Shown here in pieces: positions 1 through 9,911 of a stretch of DNA of 64,000 bases (positions are counted from its first letter, which is position 1; every line of letters starts with the position of its first letter). The notes beneath the pieces were generated by a model, which worked only from the letters and a program-made list of their open reading frames with translations, was not told where the DNA came from and ran no database searches. Source of the stretch: Pisolithus tinctorius (taxonomy: Eukaryota > Basidiomycota > Agaricomycetes > Boletales > Pisolithaceae); contig JANFAH010000001.1 of assembly GCA_024663395.1 (NCBI GenBank), forward strand, positions 372,001-436,000. Reading direction: 5' to 3'. The position numbers and the translations under genes are program-made.

Positions 1-740
1 TCCCGTCCTACCAGGCATTTCCCTTGCGTTTTTTCGTGAAAAGGGTTCCCTTGCATCGTGAGGGACGTGAGATTTTTCGAAGTCGACAGGGTTCATCTCG
101 ACAACCCACCGTGCCATGGCTATCAATCCACAGGAGTCGCCTCTCTTCCCTAATTGTAGGGTTCTCCAATTTCAAAATGCGAATCGTTTTCCATGCGATA
201 ACTTCCGATCCAGAATTTTATGCCGCGCGGTCGTCCATTGATGGCATGTCCATAGAGCTCTGGTTGCTGGAGCGTGTGGGGGAGCTTCAGGGGTTCCAGG
301 GTCTGTTCGTCAATGTGGCTTGTTTTGTATTCGACTAAGCGCTGAAGATCTATTAAGGCAAGTTCATATCCACCGTAATGTTCGAACGTTCTCTTCGTGA
401 CGATCTTTGCAACGAATCGAACGAGAATTTGGGATAATACCTACTTGCGGACCGTGCGTACGAACGATTGACGAGAGTCTGAATTGAAAATGTCTCTCAG
501 AAGTAGAAGCAAGCGCCTAGGTGTTATACAAACCAGGAATGAAGTCTACGGTACCAATAAAGGCACCGACAACGTCCTGGTACAAGATATCCAAGTGAAG
601 ATATAACAAGAAGCACAACGGGTCCATGTCCAGAACTCGATACACCGCCATGAAATGCAGACAAGGTCTTTTAATCCGTGTGCTGCTGTTCCCTGCTAAC
701 ATACCGCTCGCAAGGATTACCGCGCTGTCACATCTCATCT
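1..740. repeat. Block R of the duplicated unit, copy 1 (3' flank of cerato-platanin)
   Basis: This non-assigned block recurs at about 5470-5660, 6421-7125 (inverted), 16150-16770 and 32880-33615. The copies share long nearly identical runs. Open frames exist on both strands in several copies (best in the inverted copy, 6565-7122), but they are broken differently from copy to copy and match no family I recognise. The part next to the cerato-platanin stop codon is probably that gene's 3' untranslated region. The left edge of the window cuts the block. Confidence 0.6.
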
Positions 741-1163
741 TCACAAGCCACATTCACTGGCAGGCACCTCAGTGGCAGTGACTTCCACTCTCCCTAACGC
801 GCTCGCCTGCCCGTTCGTCAGTACGTTCATCGCCTGCGGTGACACCGTAAACCCATCCTTCGACACATCCAGTGCAAGGACATTAATAGTGTTCTTTGCA
901 TACGAAATGGCATAACATTTGCCGCAGTTGGCGTCGTTCCAATTCGCGATGGTTGGTGCGCCCCCGAGGTAAGGGAAGTTGGAGAAGGAGCTAAGGGTGG
1001 TGTACCCTTTGCTTTCGAGTCCGTTGGACCCGTCAGAGCAGGCGAGGCTGGAGAGGGGACAACTGGCATCGCCATAGATGGCGTCGTAGGCGAGAAAAGT
1101 GGTCATCTGCCCGAGAACAGGCGTGGAGAGGAAGAAAGCAAATGTGAAGTAGAGGTACAGCAT
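741..1163 (-). CDS. Cerato-platanin family secreted protein, copy A
   Basis: This 140-residue protein opens with a hydrophobic signal peptide (about residues 1-18, ending LGQ). The mature part carries the family hallmarks: a CSDGxNGLxxKG motif, a GGAPTI-xxW segment, an NCGKCY motif and a final Cys near the C-terminus. Cerato-platanins are small secreted double-psi-beta-barrel proteins of filamentous fungi. They bind chitin oligomers, loosen cell walls and can act as elicitors or phytotoxins on plants. Length and Cys spacing fit the family, with one extra Cys (ASCPLSSLAC) beyond the usual four. The gene is one uninterrupted exon. A TATA box lies about 110 bp upstream. Near-identical copies stand at 16774 and 33618, and a 3' half at 6214. 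Family assignment is firm; the biological role is inferred. Confidence 0.93.
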   Translation of the reverse strand: MLYLYFTFAFFLSTPVLGQMTTFLAYDAIYGDASCPLSSLACSDGSNGLESKGYTTLSSFSNFPYLGGAPTIANWNDANCGKCYAISYAKNTINVLALDVSKDGFTVSPQAMNVLTNGQASALGRVEVTATEVPASECGL

Positions 1164-1273
1164 TGTCTGTGGATGGCAATTGTCTGGGTCGCAGGGATGA
1201 GGTCGGATGAGGAATTAGGCCTGGCAGACCGAAAGAGGCACGAGACTGGTACAGTATCAAGTCGTCGATGTCT

Positions 1274-1280
1274 TTATATA
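1274..1280 (-). promoter_or_regulatory. TATA box of cerato-platanin copy A
   Basis: On the minus strand the sequence reads TATATAA about 110 bp upstream of the cerato-platanin start codon. The same element is kept at equivalent distances before the other two full-length copies (17308-17316 and 34151-34158), which supports a real core promoter. Confidence 0.55.
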
Positions 1281-1534
1281 TTTTCTTATTGCAGGATTAG
1301 GCTTACGCTGGCAGACGGTCATATGGAGATCCATGTGCATGATCCTCGTTTCTCCGGCACCTGTGGAACGGCGGGGATGAGCGGAGCACATGGTAACTTC
1401 GCGCTCGAGAATGTGATACGAACTTCGTTGCGAGGTGGATATGCTTTTCAGTTCCTTCTTTGGAGCACGCTCAAGATGACTTGGCATGTGAAGAAGTGTT
1501 TGGTAAGAAGTCCAAACAGTAGGACTTCGGGAGG

Positions 1535-2254
1535 CTCACCCAACTATCGCATCAAAAAGCAGTACATATCTGTTCCAGGTCCCTCCATTGAACGACAGGG
1601 AGCGCTTATTCGCGATGGGACACGTCGGCGTAGTGTGCTCGACCTCTTCCGAGGCTTTCATCCCGTTGAGGGTGATCAACCTTTTCGTGCATGCAAGTGA
1701 GGTGTGTGAAGGACGAAGTAAAGAACGAATCTGAGAACACTTACCACCCGACCATGCGACTTCTTCCCTCCCATTCCTTGCTCCCTTTAAACCTCGCGTA
1801 CCCCGTAACGAGTTCTTGAAGGATAGGATGCAGCTAATCTTTTGCGCGTAGACGTAACTTGAGTGCGTCCATGAAGGCTATGAAGTTCTGTGCGTTACAT
1901 GTTTAGTGCAAAGGTCGAGCGTGCGGTGAGACGCGGAGAAGTGGGAAATAAGTGAGCAGAGTATCGGAGAATCTCCGTACCCGTGTCGTTTCAGCTATCC
2001 ATTTTCCAGTCTCCGGACCAGCCTCGCTCGAATGTTCCACCGTAGCGGGTACCCCTACCTTGATCCTGTGTAACGCAGCAGGCGTATCAAGGTATGTCAT
2101 TGCCGCGCGTACAGAACAGGATCAAAACAAAGGGTGAGCAAGGAGAAAGAGGAGAAGGTCATGAACTCCTCGATCATCGGGATCGAATCCTTGACCGACT
2201 TGAGCATCGTCATATACTGCGACAACAACCTCGTGCATGCCGACGAGTACCTCT
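1535..2254 (-). pseudogene. VPS28-like (ESCRT-I) pseudogene, copy 1, exons 2-5
   Basis: On the minus strand, exon pieces read as VPS28. They encode SPACTRLLSQY-like and IPSIEEFM-like segments, then PAALHRIKVGVPATVEHSS, then MDALKLRLRAKD, then KGSKEWEGRS and LITLNGMKASEE. VPS28 is an ESCRT-I subunit that sorts ubiquitinated cargo into multivesicular bodies. This copy is broken in several ways. Exon 1 and intron 1 are missing (junction near 2254), the donor after exon 2 is deleted, the exon 3 acceptor AG has become AC, and exon 4 has an in-frame TAG. After KASEE the protein leaves the family and ends at 1535 in unrelated sequence. The exon 4 stop and the lost donor are shared with the copy at 34412-35038. 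Confidence 0.85.
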
Positions 2255-2485
2255 CGGCAGTACCCAGGAGGTGTACGAAGCTATGCCAACTCAGCAGCAG
2301 GATGTCAGGGGTATACGCCTGAGAATGAGATCCCCAGGAGTGATGGTAATAAGGCAGTTAGACAGAGATGTCGTGACATCCACTAATGACAACATTGAAA
2401 AGCATGGAGTCGTATCGTATGCAGTCCGGGAATGACAAGGAATAAGCGAGACTGGTATAAGTATATGTGCGGCCAGCAGCGTCCA

Positions 2486-3779
2486 TCAAGCCTGTTGAGT
2501 ACTTGCCACCGCTCTCTTCAACGCCTCCAGTTCTTGGAGCAACTTCGCATTTGCTTCCTCCACTGCCCGTGCCCTTTCCTCGGCCGCCTCGCGTTGCTCG
2601 CGTTCCTTCTGCCTTTCCTGCTCGGCAGCTTCACGTTGCTCCTCCGCCCTTTTCGCGGCTTCCTCCGCGGCCTGGCGTTGTTCGCGTTCTCGCTGCCTCT
2701 GTTCCTCTTGCTGTTTGGGACATCATAAGCACGGACAGTAAACAGAAATCAAAGACAAGTTACCCCTTGTTTAAGCCTGCGCTGCTGTTCAATTTTCTCG
2801 GCTAAAGCAGCTCGAGCATCACGGTACTTGGCGCACACCTCTTCCCCGCTCGCCTTGAAATCGACCGGTACCCCACAGATCGTACCCGCCTGATGGGGCG
2901 TGGGATCTTGCTCGGCACCCTCATAAAGTATGTTGAGAGCGTCAAACACAGTTGCGGCGAACCAGTGGCATTGTGTGTCGTGAAGGTTGTGCTTGGGCTC
3001 CTGTGCCGAGGTTACATAAAGCAAGGTCGCTAGCTCGTTTGCAGTAGGCTTTGCGCCAGTAAACGATAAAGTACAGACAAGTCGAGGCCTGTCGCACATC
3101 TCCTCCACCCGATCGCCTGCTGCACTAATACGCGTTGCAAAATAAACGCGATCACAGGCGTACCGCTTGGAACTGGAGGAAAAAGAAGCTGCAAATTGAG
3201 CTGTATTCGTCTTCTGTTCTTTTTTCCCGTCGCTCTTAGTAACTTTGTCTAGCGGAGGACCGCTTTCGTCGGCACTACTTGCAGCGGGATCGCCGACATC
3301 AGGTGAGAGTGCAGAAGTCTCTGGTGGAGTGAGTGGCGACGCCGTGGCGTCTACCGTTGTGTCCGTTTGAGCAAGGGTATCGGCAGCTTGTGTGGCGTCT
3401 ACAGAATTGTCAACGGCTTAAGTTACTAACGAATGCGAGCAGAAGAACCGGAGTCTGGACTACGAACACCACCACCACTCCTCTCGGCAATGACAATGGA
3501 TGTGTGCTGATTGTCGGGGGAAGAGATGTCAAACCGCAGGAACTCATGCTCTACTCCTTTCCGCATCTTGTACCAGCCGACCTTGATGACTTGACAATCC
3601 GACGTAAGAGGGTTGTTACGGATGAGGGAGTACCACCCGAGGGCGTTCGCAAACCCGTAGGAGTCCTCATAGAACAGACCATCAATCTCTGGAGCTGCCG
3701 AGACCATTTTGAGCAAGCGAGGGACTCGATAGAAAAGTCTGCGTAGTTTTCTGAGTATGATCCTGTTGTAGAGGGCCAT
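2486..3779 (-). CDS. EHEFL coiled-coil family protein, copy 1 (three exons)
   Basis: I do not recognise a named family. The spliced model has exons 3779-3473, 3416-2764 and 2710-2486 and encodes about 394 residues without a stop. Exon 1 gives a basic start (MALYNRIILRKLRRLF), then a globular part with WYSLI, CQVIKVGWYK, EHEFLRFDISSP and IVIAERSGG. Exon 2 starts with a Ser/Thr/Asp-rich linker and goes on to ELATLLYVTSAQEP and TQCHWFAATVFDAL. Exon 3 is nearly all Glu/Ala/Arg/Gln heptads, a strong coiled coil, and ends STQQA. Introns are 53-56 bp with GT-AG ends, and branch-like TAGTAAC lies before the first acceptor. The start is the ATG shared with copies at 9912, 30005 and 48755. The family occurs at least six times here, so it is real coding sequence even though its function is unknown. 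Confidence 0.75.
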
Positions 3780-3929
3780 CTTTATGTGAGTGGCGATCAC
3801 AGTGAGATGGCTGGGATGAACTACCGCTCGAATTCCTCCTGCACAGCTCCTAATTACATAATGGAATTCAGCACGAGACTAAGTTTCACTCTTATCCAGC
3901 TATTATGGCAATAATAAGGATGGCTCTCT

Positions 3930-4175
3930 TCGTACTAGGTATCATTGTTGTAACCTACCTTCCATTGAGTTGGGGGAATGAACTAAGAGTGGCATGCCCC
4001 TTTGTTTTTTTTGGTCCGTAGACCCATCGGAGCAGGGAAGATTGAGGAGGGGATAGTTGCATCGCAATAGACAAAGAGGTATAAAAATACAAAATACTCA
4101 CCGGCGTCGCAGACGGGGGAGGCGGTCGTTTGCGCAAGGACTGGAATCAAGAGGGAGAAAGTGGAAGTACGGCAT
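3930..4175 (-). pseudogene. Decayed cerato-platanin, copy 1
   Basis: From an ATG at 4175 the minus strand aligns with the start of the intact cerato-platanin gene (ATGCCGTACTTCCAC against ATGCTGTACCTCTAC). It then gives a shifted, degenerate version of the ACSDG-xxxxKGxATLSSFPQL region. The NCGKCY motif and the C-terminal half are lost. Four better-preserved relatives (8152, 15057, 31792 and 50463) retain the TLSSFPQLPYF-xxAPT-xxDW stretch, which makes the origin clear. Confidence 0.7.
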
Positions 4176-5469
4176 CATAGTCTTTGAGGAATGGGACTCG
4201 TTTCGATCGTTGGGATCGGCTCGGATGGGGAGTCAAGCCTACGTCTGCAAAACTTCCCGATGGAATGAGTAGCGTATGGGTGCCTCCGTCTGGAAGTGAC
4301 TTGTCGTAAGACTTCTTTCGCGCTTGGTAAAACACTTATTGGCCAATGAGAAGGCTTGCTCAAGTGCGAAAGAGTTGTCAACAGCCGCGTCGCGTAGCTG
4401 TTTCCCAGACGTAGTAGACGGAGGGAGGGAGAGTCTGGCAGCGTCTCAATTTCATGGTCTGCACGGTGCTCCAGCAGCGCATAAAATTCAGAGATTGTGT
4501 TTCCAGGGAATTTCAGCGATACAACGCAAATAGCATGCCCAAATCACCATAGACAGCCTCCAGAAGGCTGCACTCGAAGGAAGAATTGTACCCGTGCTAC
4601 AGATTGTGTAAGCACGCTGAGGCTATGGCGGTGCGGCGTCCTCCGAAGTTCCTGACAACCCTTACATCCACATCCTGCCTACAGTAAATTTATCAACTGG
4701 ACGTTCGACCTCAGAAAACATGGAGAACACCTATCGCGGAAGGTAAGGCTGTTGCCCACATCTCGCGGCAACGTTTTTGTCTGGATTTTCCGTTCCCGTC
4801 GGAAATTGACGTCGCAGTCGTGATGCCGCTCTCGCACGGTTGTGAGAAAAGTCGTCGACAACACGCGCCATAGTCGTATCGGCTCGCTGTTGTCTCGCTG
4901 ACTTGCTAGTACTCCCGTCGAAGTCATACGCCTTTGCTGCAAGGACGAGTACGATTGGAGGGCCGTGCGTGACGAGGAGTATCATCGTATGGCAGGTTCA
5001 GTGCTCCCGCGGTGTGTTCCCATTTTAGTTTCGAGCCCATGGCGGTCACCCCTTCTCCAAATCGTGGCTCGTGTACGACCCCATCAAAAATTAGAGTGGT
5101 TAACTCGTTGATCAAGAAACGGCTGCCACTCGTTGATCGCTTTCCCACTGAACTCTTGCTACGTGTTAGGTACCCAAGCAGTGTCTTGTGAGGGGAAGCA
5201 AGATGTCGGGACAGTGCTACGCGGCTGGAGGGATATCGAAGCTCCCCAGCCCCACGGAGCTACACCGCGCGTGTTGACCATAACAGCATAGCAGTCTAGA
5301 AGGCCCGTTTAAAGAGGAGCGGACGCCGCCTAATCAACGTGCTGAGTTGGTCGATACTGCGGGTCACGACCCAACCCCAAAGTGGACTGCATCTTGGAAG
5401 TTGGACGTCACGCTGACCGTTCAGGATTTTCTATTGGAAGTGGTAAGTGGTTTTCGACGTTCGCACACT
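4176..5469. repeat. Block Z of the duplicated unit, copy 1
   Basis: This stretch recurs at 7130-8150 (inverted), 15060-16150, 31800-32880 and 50465-50965. No open frame is conserved in all copies. On the minus strand one frame reads FLINELTTLIFDGVVHE and EVTAMGSKLKWEHTAGALN-like segments in two copies. On the other strand the inverted copy has a 273-residue frame. I see no signature that identifies either, so I call it conserved repeat sequence with possible old exons. Confidence 0.5.
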
Positions 5470-5660
5470 AGAATGATGTTCCTGTCCTCCCTTTGCGTTC
5501 TTTCATGAAAAGGTTTCCCTTGCATCGTGAGGGATGTGAGATTTTTCGAAGTCGACAAGATCCACCTCGACAACTCACCGTGCGACGGCTATCAATCCAC
5601 AACAGTCGCCTCTCTGCCCTAACTGTAGGGTCCTCCAATTTCAAAATGCGAATCGTTTGC
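5470..5660. repeat. Block R fragment, copy 2, fused to VPS28 exon 1
   Basis: About 190 bp of block R are joined at roughly 5660-5672 to exon 1 of a VPS28 copy. In other units a cerato-platanin gene and most of VPS28 lie between these two sequences, so this is a deletion or recombination junction. Confidence 0.7.
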
Positions 5661-5671
5661 CCGTGCGCGGC

Positions 5672-5812
5672 GGCAGTAATTGAATCGCGGACGTATGCGC
5701 GTTCCAGAAAGTCCAGTGCGACTACGATACCGAAGAGCGTAGCTAGAAGAGAGTATTTCTCCCGTTCTGCGTTGGTGGTGTACAGTCGGATGTCTTCGTC
5801 GAGGGACAGCAT
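5672..5812 (-). pseudogene. VPS28-like exon 1 fragment, copy 2
   Basis: The minus strand from the ATG at 5812 reads MLSLDEDIRLYTTNAEREKY, then ATLFGIVVALDFLERAYVRD. This is the N-terminal ESCRT-I helix region of VPS28. The frame then runs without a stop into block R antisense sequence to 5468, giving a 114-residue chimeric reading frame. Exons 2-5 are absent at this locus. Confidence 0.8.
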
Positions 5813-6054
5813 CGTCGTGGTTACAGGACTCAGGAAATGTACAAAGCTATGCCCAATCAGCAGCAGAATGTCAGGGGTATACGCCTGAGATCCCTAGGAG
5901 TGATGGTAATAAGGCAGTTAGATAGATAGAGATGTCGTGACATCCGCTAATGACAACATTGAAAAGCATGGAGTCGTATCGTATGCAGTCCGGGAATGAC
6001 AAGGAAAAAGCGAGACTGGTATAAGTATATGTGCGGCCAGCACCGTCCATCGAG

Positions 6055-6212
6055 CCTGATGAGTACTTGCCACCGCTCTCTTCAACGCCTCCAGTTCTTG
6101 GAGCAACTTCGCATTTGCTTCCTCTGCTTCCCGTGCCCTTTCCTCGGCTGCCTGACCTTCCCCCGCTCGGCCACTTCGCGTTGTTCGCGTTCCCTCTGCC
6201 TTTCCTCCTCCG
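6055..6212 (-). pseudogene. EHEFL coiled-coil gene, copy 2: last-exon fragment
   Basis: Only the C-terminal Glu/Ala/Arg coiled-coil exon remains. The sequence matching the normal stop codon reads CGA instead of TGA. At 6213 the fragment is fused to the middle of a cerato-platanin gene in the opposite orientation. Confidence 0.75.
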
Positions 6213-6213
6213 C

Positions 6214-6420
6214 GCGAACTGGAACGACGCTAACTGCGGCAAATGTTATGGCATCATGTATGCAAAGAACACTATCAACGTCCTTGCACTGGATGTGTCG
6301 AAGGATGGGTTTACGGTGTCACCCCAGGCGATGAGCGTACTGACGAACGGGCAGGCGAGCGCGTTAGGGAGAGTGAAGGTCACTGCCGTTGAGGTGCCCG
6401 CCAGTGAATGTGGCTTGTGA
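6214..6420 (+). pseudogene. Cerato-platanin 3' half, copy D (truncated and inverted)
   Basis: From 6214 the plus strand encodes the second half of cerato-platanin, starting at the ANWNDANCGKCY segment and ending SECGL with the normal stop. Signal peptide, the CSDG motif and promoter are missing. The frame stays open upstream to an ATG at 6031 through antisense coiled-coil sequence, making a 129-residue chimeric frame. A functional product is doubtful. Confidence 0.85.
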
Positions 6421-7125
6421 GGATGGGATGTGACGGCGCAGTTAACCTTGCGAGCGGTATGTTAGCAGGGATCAGCATCAAAGGACCTTGTCTGTATTTC
6501 TTGGCGGTGTATCGAGTTCTGTACATGGACCCGTTGATCCTTTGATTAGAATACGGGCTTCTTGTTATATCTTCGCTTGGACATCTTGTACCAGGACGTT
6601 GTCGGTGCCTTTATCGGTACCATAGACTTGATACGTGGTTTGTATAACATCTAGGCACTTCCTTCTGCTCCCAACAGACATTTTCAATCCAGACTCTCGT
6701 CGGTCGTTTGTACGCACTTGTCCGCAAGTAGGCATTTGAAGTTCCTTCACATGCTCCAGAAAGCAGTGCTCTACGAACCTGCCATCGATGGACGACCATG
6801 CGACATAAAATTCTGGATTGAAAGTTATCACATGGCAAACAATTCGCATTTCGAAATCGAAGAACCCTAGAGTTAGGGCAGAGTCACGACTCCTGTGGAT
6901 TGATAGCCATCGCACGGTGGGTTGTCGAGGTGGACCTTGTCGACTTCGAAAAATCTCACATCCCTCACGATGCAAGGGAAACCTTTTCACGAAAAAACGC
7001 AAGGGAAGCACCTGGTAAGATGGTAACAAAGTTCTAGCGGGCGAACATCGAAAACCACTTACCACTTTCAAAGAGAATCCTGAGCAGTCAGTTCGACATC
7101 CAAGTTCCAAGATGAAGTCCACTTT
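6421..7125. repeat. Block R, inverted copy
   Basis: Inverted copy of block R. It contains a 185-residue minus-strand frame (6565-7122), with segments PLHREGCEIFRSRQGPPRQP and MRIVCHVITFNPEFYVAWSS. The same frame is split by stops and frameshifts in the direct copies (for example 32762-33064 and 33088-33447). It could be an old gene or chance; no family is recognised. Confidence 0.5.
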
Positions 7126-7129
7126 TGGC

Positions 7130-8150
7130 TTGGGTCGTGACCCGCAGTATCGACCAACTCAGCACGTTGATTAGGCGGCATCCGCTCCTCTTTAAACGGG
7201 CCTTCTAGACTGCTATGTTGTTATTGTCAACGCGCCGGGTGTAGCTCCGCGGGGTTGGGGAGCTTCGATATCCCTCCAGCCGCGCAGCGCTGTACCGACA
7301 TCTTCCTTCCCCTTACAACACGCTGCTTGGGTACCTAACACGTAGCAGGAGTTCGGTGGGCAAGCGATCAACCAGTGGCGGTCGTTTCCTAATCAACGAG
7401 TTGACCACTCTGATTTTTGATGGGGCCGCACACGAGCAACGATTTGCGCAGAGCTCTTCGGCCTTGGGATGAGCTACGTCCAATATGCAAAGGACGAGAA
7501 GGGGTGACCGCCACGGGCTCGAAACTAAAATGGGAACAACCGCAGCAGCACTGAACTGCTCGTCATGTACGGCCCTCCAACTGTACTCGTCCGTGCAGTA
7601 ATGGCATATGACTTCGAGTCTCGACGGGAGAACTAGCAGGTCAGCGAGACAATAGCCACCCGATACAGCCACGATGCGTCTTGCGGACGACTTTTTTCTC
7701 AGCCTGGCTGCGATGTTAATTTCCGATGCCAGCGAGACATGACACGTATTGGCGACAACCTTGCCTTCCGCGGTAGGTAATTTCCGTGTTTTCTTAGGTC
7801 GTCCAGTCGATACAATTATCATAAGCAGGATGTGGATGTAAGGTTGGGAACTTCGAAGGACGCGGCGCCGCCATAGCCTCAGCTTGCTTACACAATCTGT
7901 TGAACGAGTACAATTTTTCCTTCGAGCGCAACCTTCTGGAGGCTGTCTACGGTGATTTGGGCATGCTATCTCCGTTGTATCCATGAAATTCCCTGGCAAC
8001 ACAATCTCTGAATCCCATGCGCTGATTGAGCACTGAAAGCCATGAAATTGAGACGCTGTCAAACTCTCCCTCCCACCGTCTACTAGGCTTGACGCCCCAT
8101 CCGAGCTAATCCCAACGATCGAAACAAGTCCCATTCCTCAGAGACTATGA
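7130..8150. repeat. Block Z, inverted copy, with a 273-residue open frame
   Basis: Inverted copy of block Z. The minus strand is open from 8134 to 7313 (273 codons). The frame ends with NSLIRKRPPLVDRLPTELLL, which faintly recalls the start of an F-box (LPTELLLRV), but the rest of an F-box is absent. In the copies at 15145-15573 and 31909-32632 the frame is interrupted, which argues against strong constraint. I record it as a possible gene remnant of unknown function. Confidence 0.35.
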
Positions 8151-8151
8151 T

Positions 8152-8430
8152 GCTGTACTTCCACTTTCTCCCCCTTGATTCTTGTGCAGACGACCGCCTC
8201 CCTCGTCTTCGACGCCAGTGACTATTTTTCTATGGCGATGCAACTATCCCCTCCCCAATCTTGCCTGCTCTGTTGGGTCTACGGTCGAAAAACAAAGGGG
8301 TATGCCACTCTTAGTTCGTTCCCCCAACTCCCTTACTTCTGGGATGCGCCGACCATCGTCGACTGGAACACCTCAATTGTGGGGATTGTCATTCTGTTGC
8401 GTATGGGTACGGACGGCCAACATGACCGCG
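8152..8430 (+). pseudogene. Decayed cerato-platanin, copy 2 (inverted unit)
   Basis: Starts ATGCTGTACTTCCACTTT, matching the start of the intact genes, then drifts through frameshifts. Recognisable remnants are KTKGYATLSSFPQLPYF and a following APTIVDW segment, equivalent to KGYTTLSSFSNFPYLGGAPTIxxW of the intact gene. The Cys pair of NCGKCY is gone (IVGIVIL). Confidence 0.8.
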
Positions 8431-8523
8431 ATGCATCTGTCGAATTTATGTTGTCATCGCGTGCGAAATTGAGAAGCAGGCCGAGATGGATGCTGAGTGT
8501 CCGCTCTTAGGACCATCTGAGCC

Positions 8524-9115
8524 TTGATTCTCCCGTCTTTCGTAGTTGAAACGTTGTTGAGAGTCGTATGGCTGAGAATCACGCGTGATTGCCTTGTCCC
8601 CGTCCAACGGCGACGCTTCAGCTCTTTTGCCTGCGACCTAGGATGTTCTGTCCGTAAATTGCGACTCAGTTTTGCGAGTTACAAAGTCGATGCATATGCG
8701 GTAAGTGAGTTTTTTGTTCTCGATGCCGAGCTTCCATTGATTGATATTCCTGGGATGTGCACAGGTACCGTAAATCGTTACGGGGGCACCGAAGTGGCAT
8801 TATTTCTGGAGGGAATTTTTATTGTTACAGTTTAATATTACTAACCGTCCTTGTCCCAGTGTTCAGGATCCACGTATCGATTCCGAATCAAATTCCCTAC
8901 CAGGCATGTCCTTCTCGAAGGTTTGGGCTCGGACCCTGGGTTCTCGCCGTGTTGTGTGCGTATCTCCATCGAAACGCAACTGTGCGTACACCGTGGACTT
9001 GTTTTTTTTATTCCCTAGATGCACGAGAGACCGTGAAGCAGTGCAACTTCGATGGCATGTTACTCATTCTCTGGCATTTCCTATGGATACCACGTTGATC
9101 AAATACCTAGTCTGA
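8524..9115 (+). other. Block Y: possible exons of an unidentified gene, inverted copy
   Basis: A block kept in all units (minus strand at 14136-14560, 30810-31320 and 49500-49990). Frame SVRKLRLSFASYKVDAYA is followed by a canonical donor (GTAAGTGAG) near 8701, an acceptor GCACAG near 8765 and a possible next exon with RYGGTEVALFLEGI. A downstream frame reads VQLRWHVTHSLAFPMDTTLI. Splice-like signals suggest a real ancestral gene, but frames are not equally open in all copies and no family is recognised. Confidence 0.35.
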
Positions 9116-9265
9116 ACCACAAGCGGTCTCATACATGACTTGCGCCATCGTCGAGCGCCTTACGAACAGTCCCTGTACTCTTTACCCTGCGGCTGCAGCC
9201 TTCGGATCTCTCCTGCTCATCGGAGTTTTTTTTTGTTTTCACTTGAATTGATCTAAGTAACACGA

Positions 9266-9718
9266 TCACCCGCCCATGGCACGCACGGCATACATACCTC
9301 TCTCGCTCCTTGTTCGCTGGGTTGCAATCGGTACTTTATACAATGTCTCCATAGCAACAAGGTGGGCCTCCGATGTCTGCTGCCTTTCGTGCGATGCGCA
9401 AGCTTCCTTGTCCCGACGGGTTACCTCCTCCTGATACCATAGTTTAGATCCGCGGTCTATCAGTGACGTTTTTAATAGGTTCTGACATCCGTCCACTGCC
9501 TGAGCTATAATCCTCTGCAGTTGGCACAATTGGATCCAGTTAGTGCATATGTCTGTGAGAATTGATTCACTACTCAAAGAAATATTCTTGAGAGCACCCC
9601 GCTGTATCTCGTCACAGAGTGACGAGCCTGCGCCAAAGCAACGATCAACTGGAGGTCGGGCTCTGGGCAACACCCGGTTCACATTGCTATGGCGCGGAGG
9701 GTATGAGTATAGGGACAT
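9266..9718 (-). other. Block X: open frame of unknown function, inverted copy
   Basis: A 150-residue frame containing ESILTDICTNWIQLCQLQRI and SLIDRGSKLWYQEEVTRRDK. The same reading direction is kept in the direct units (plus strand 30341-30796 and, shorter, 49041-49319) and is mostly deleted in the unit at 13861-14130. In the 30-kb copy a GTATGT donor follows near 30620 and an AG near 30680, so it may be a spliced gene. Not recognised. Confidence 0.4.
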
Positions 9719-9911
9719 CCACGAATGGAAGGTAGGTTACAACGTCGATACCTGGTATGAAGAGAGCCATCCTTATTGTTGCCATAATAGCTGGACAAGG
9801 GTGAAACTTAGTCTCGCGCACTGAATTGCATCATGTAATCAGGAGCTGTGCAGGAGGAATTCCAGCGGTAGTTCATCCCAGCCATCTCGCTGTGATCGCC
9901 ACTCAGACTAA

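Noticed and set aside
2432..2805. Plus-strand frames rich in Leu, Pro and Phe (also at 6031, 11160, 12552, 28584, 47295)
   Set aside because: They are the antisense of the Glu/Ala/Arg coiled-coil exon, which leaves the opposite strand free of stops. They do not represent separate membrane proteins, apart from the chimeric case at 6031-6420 reported as a curiosity.
7313..7420. F-box start (LPTELLLRV) in block Z
   Set aside because: Only the first few residues resemble an F-box. The frame is not conserved in other units and ends at once, so no F-box gene is claimed.
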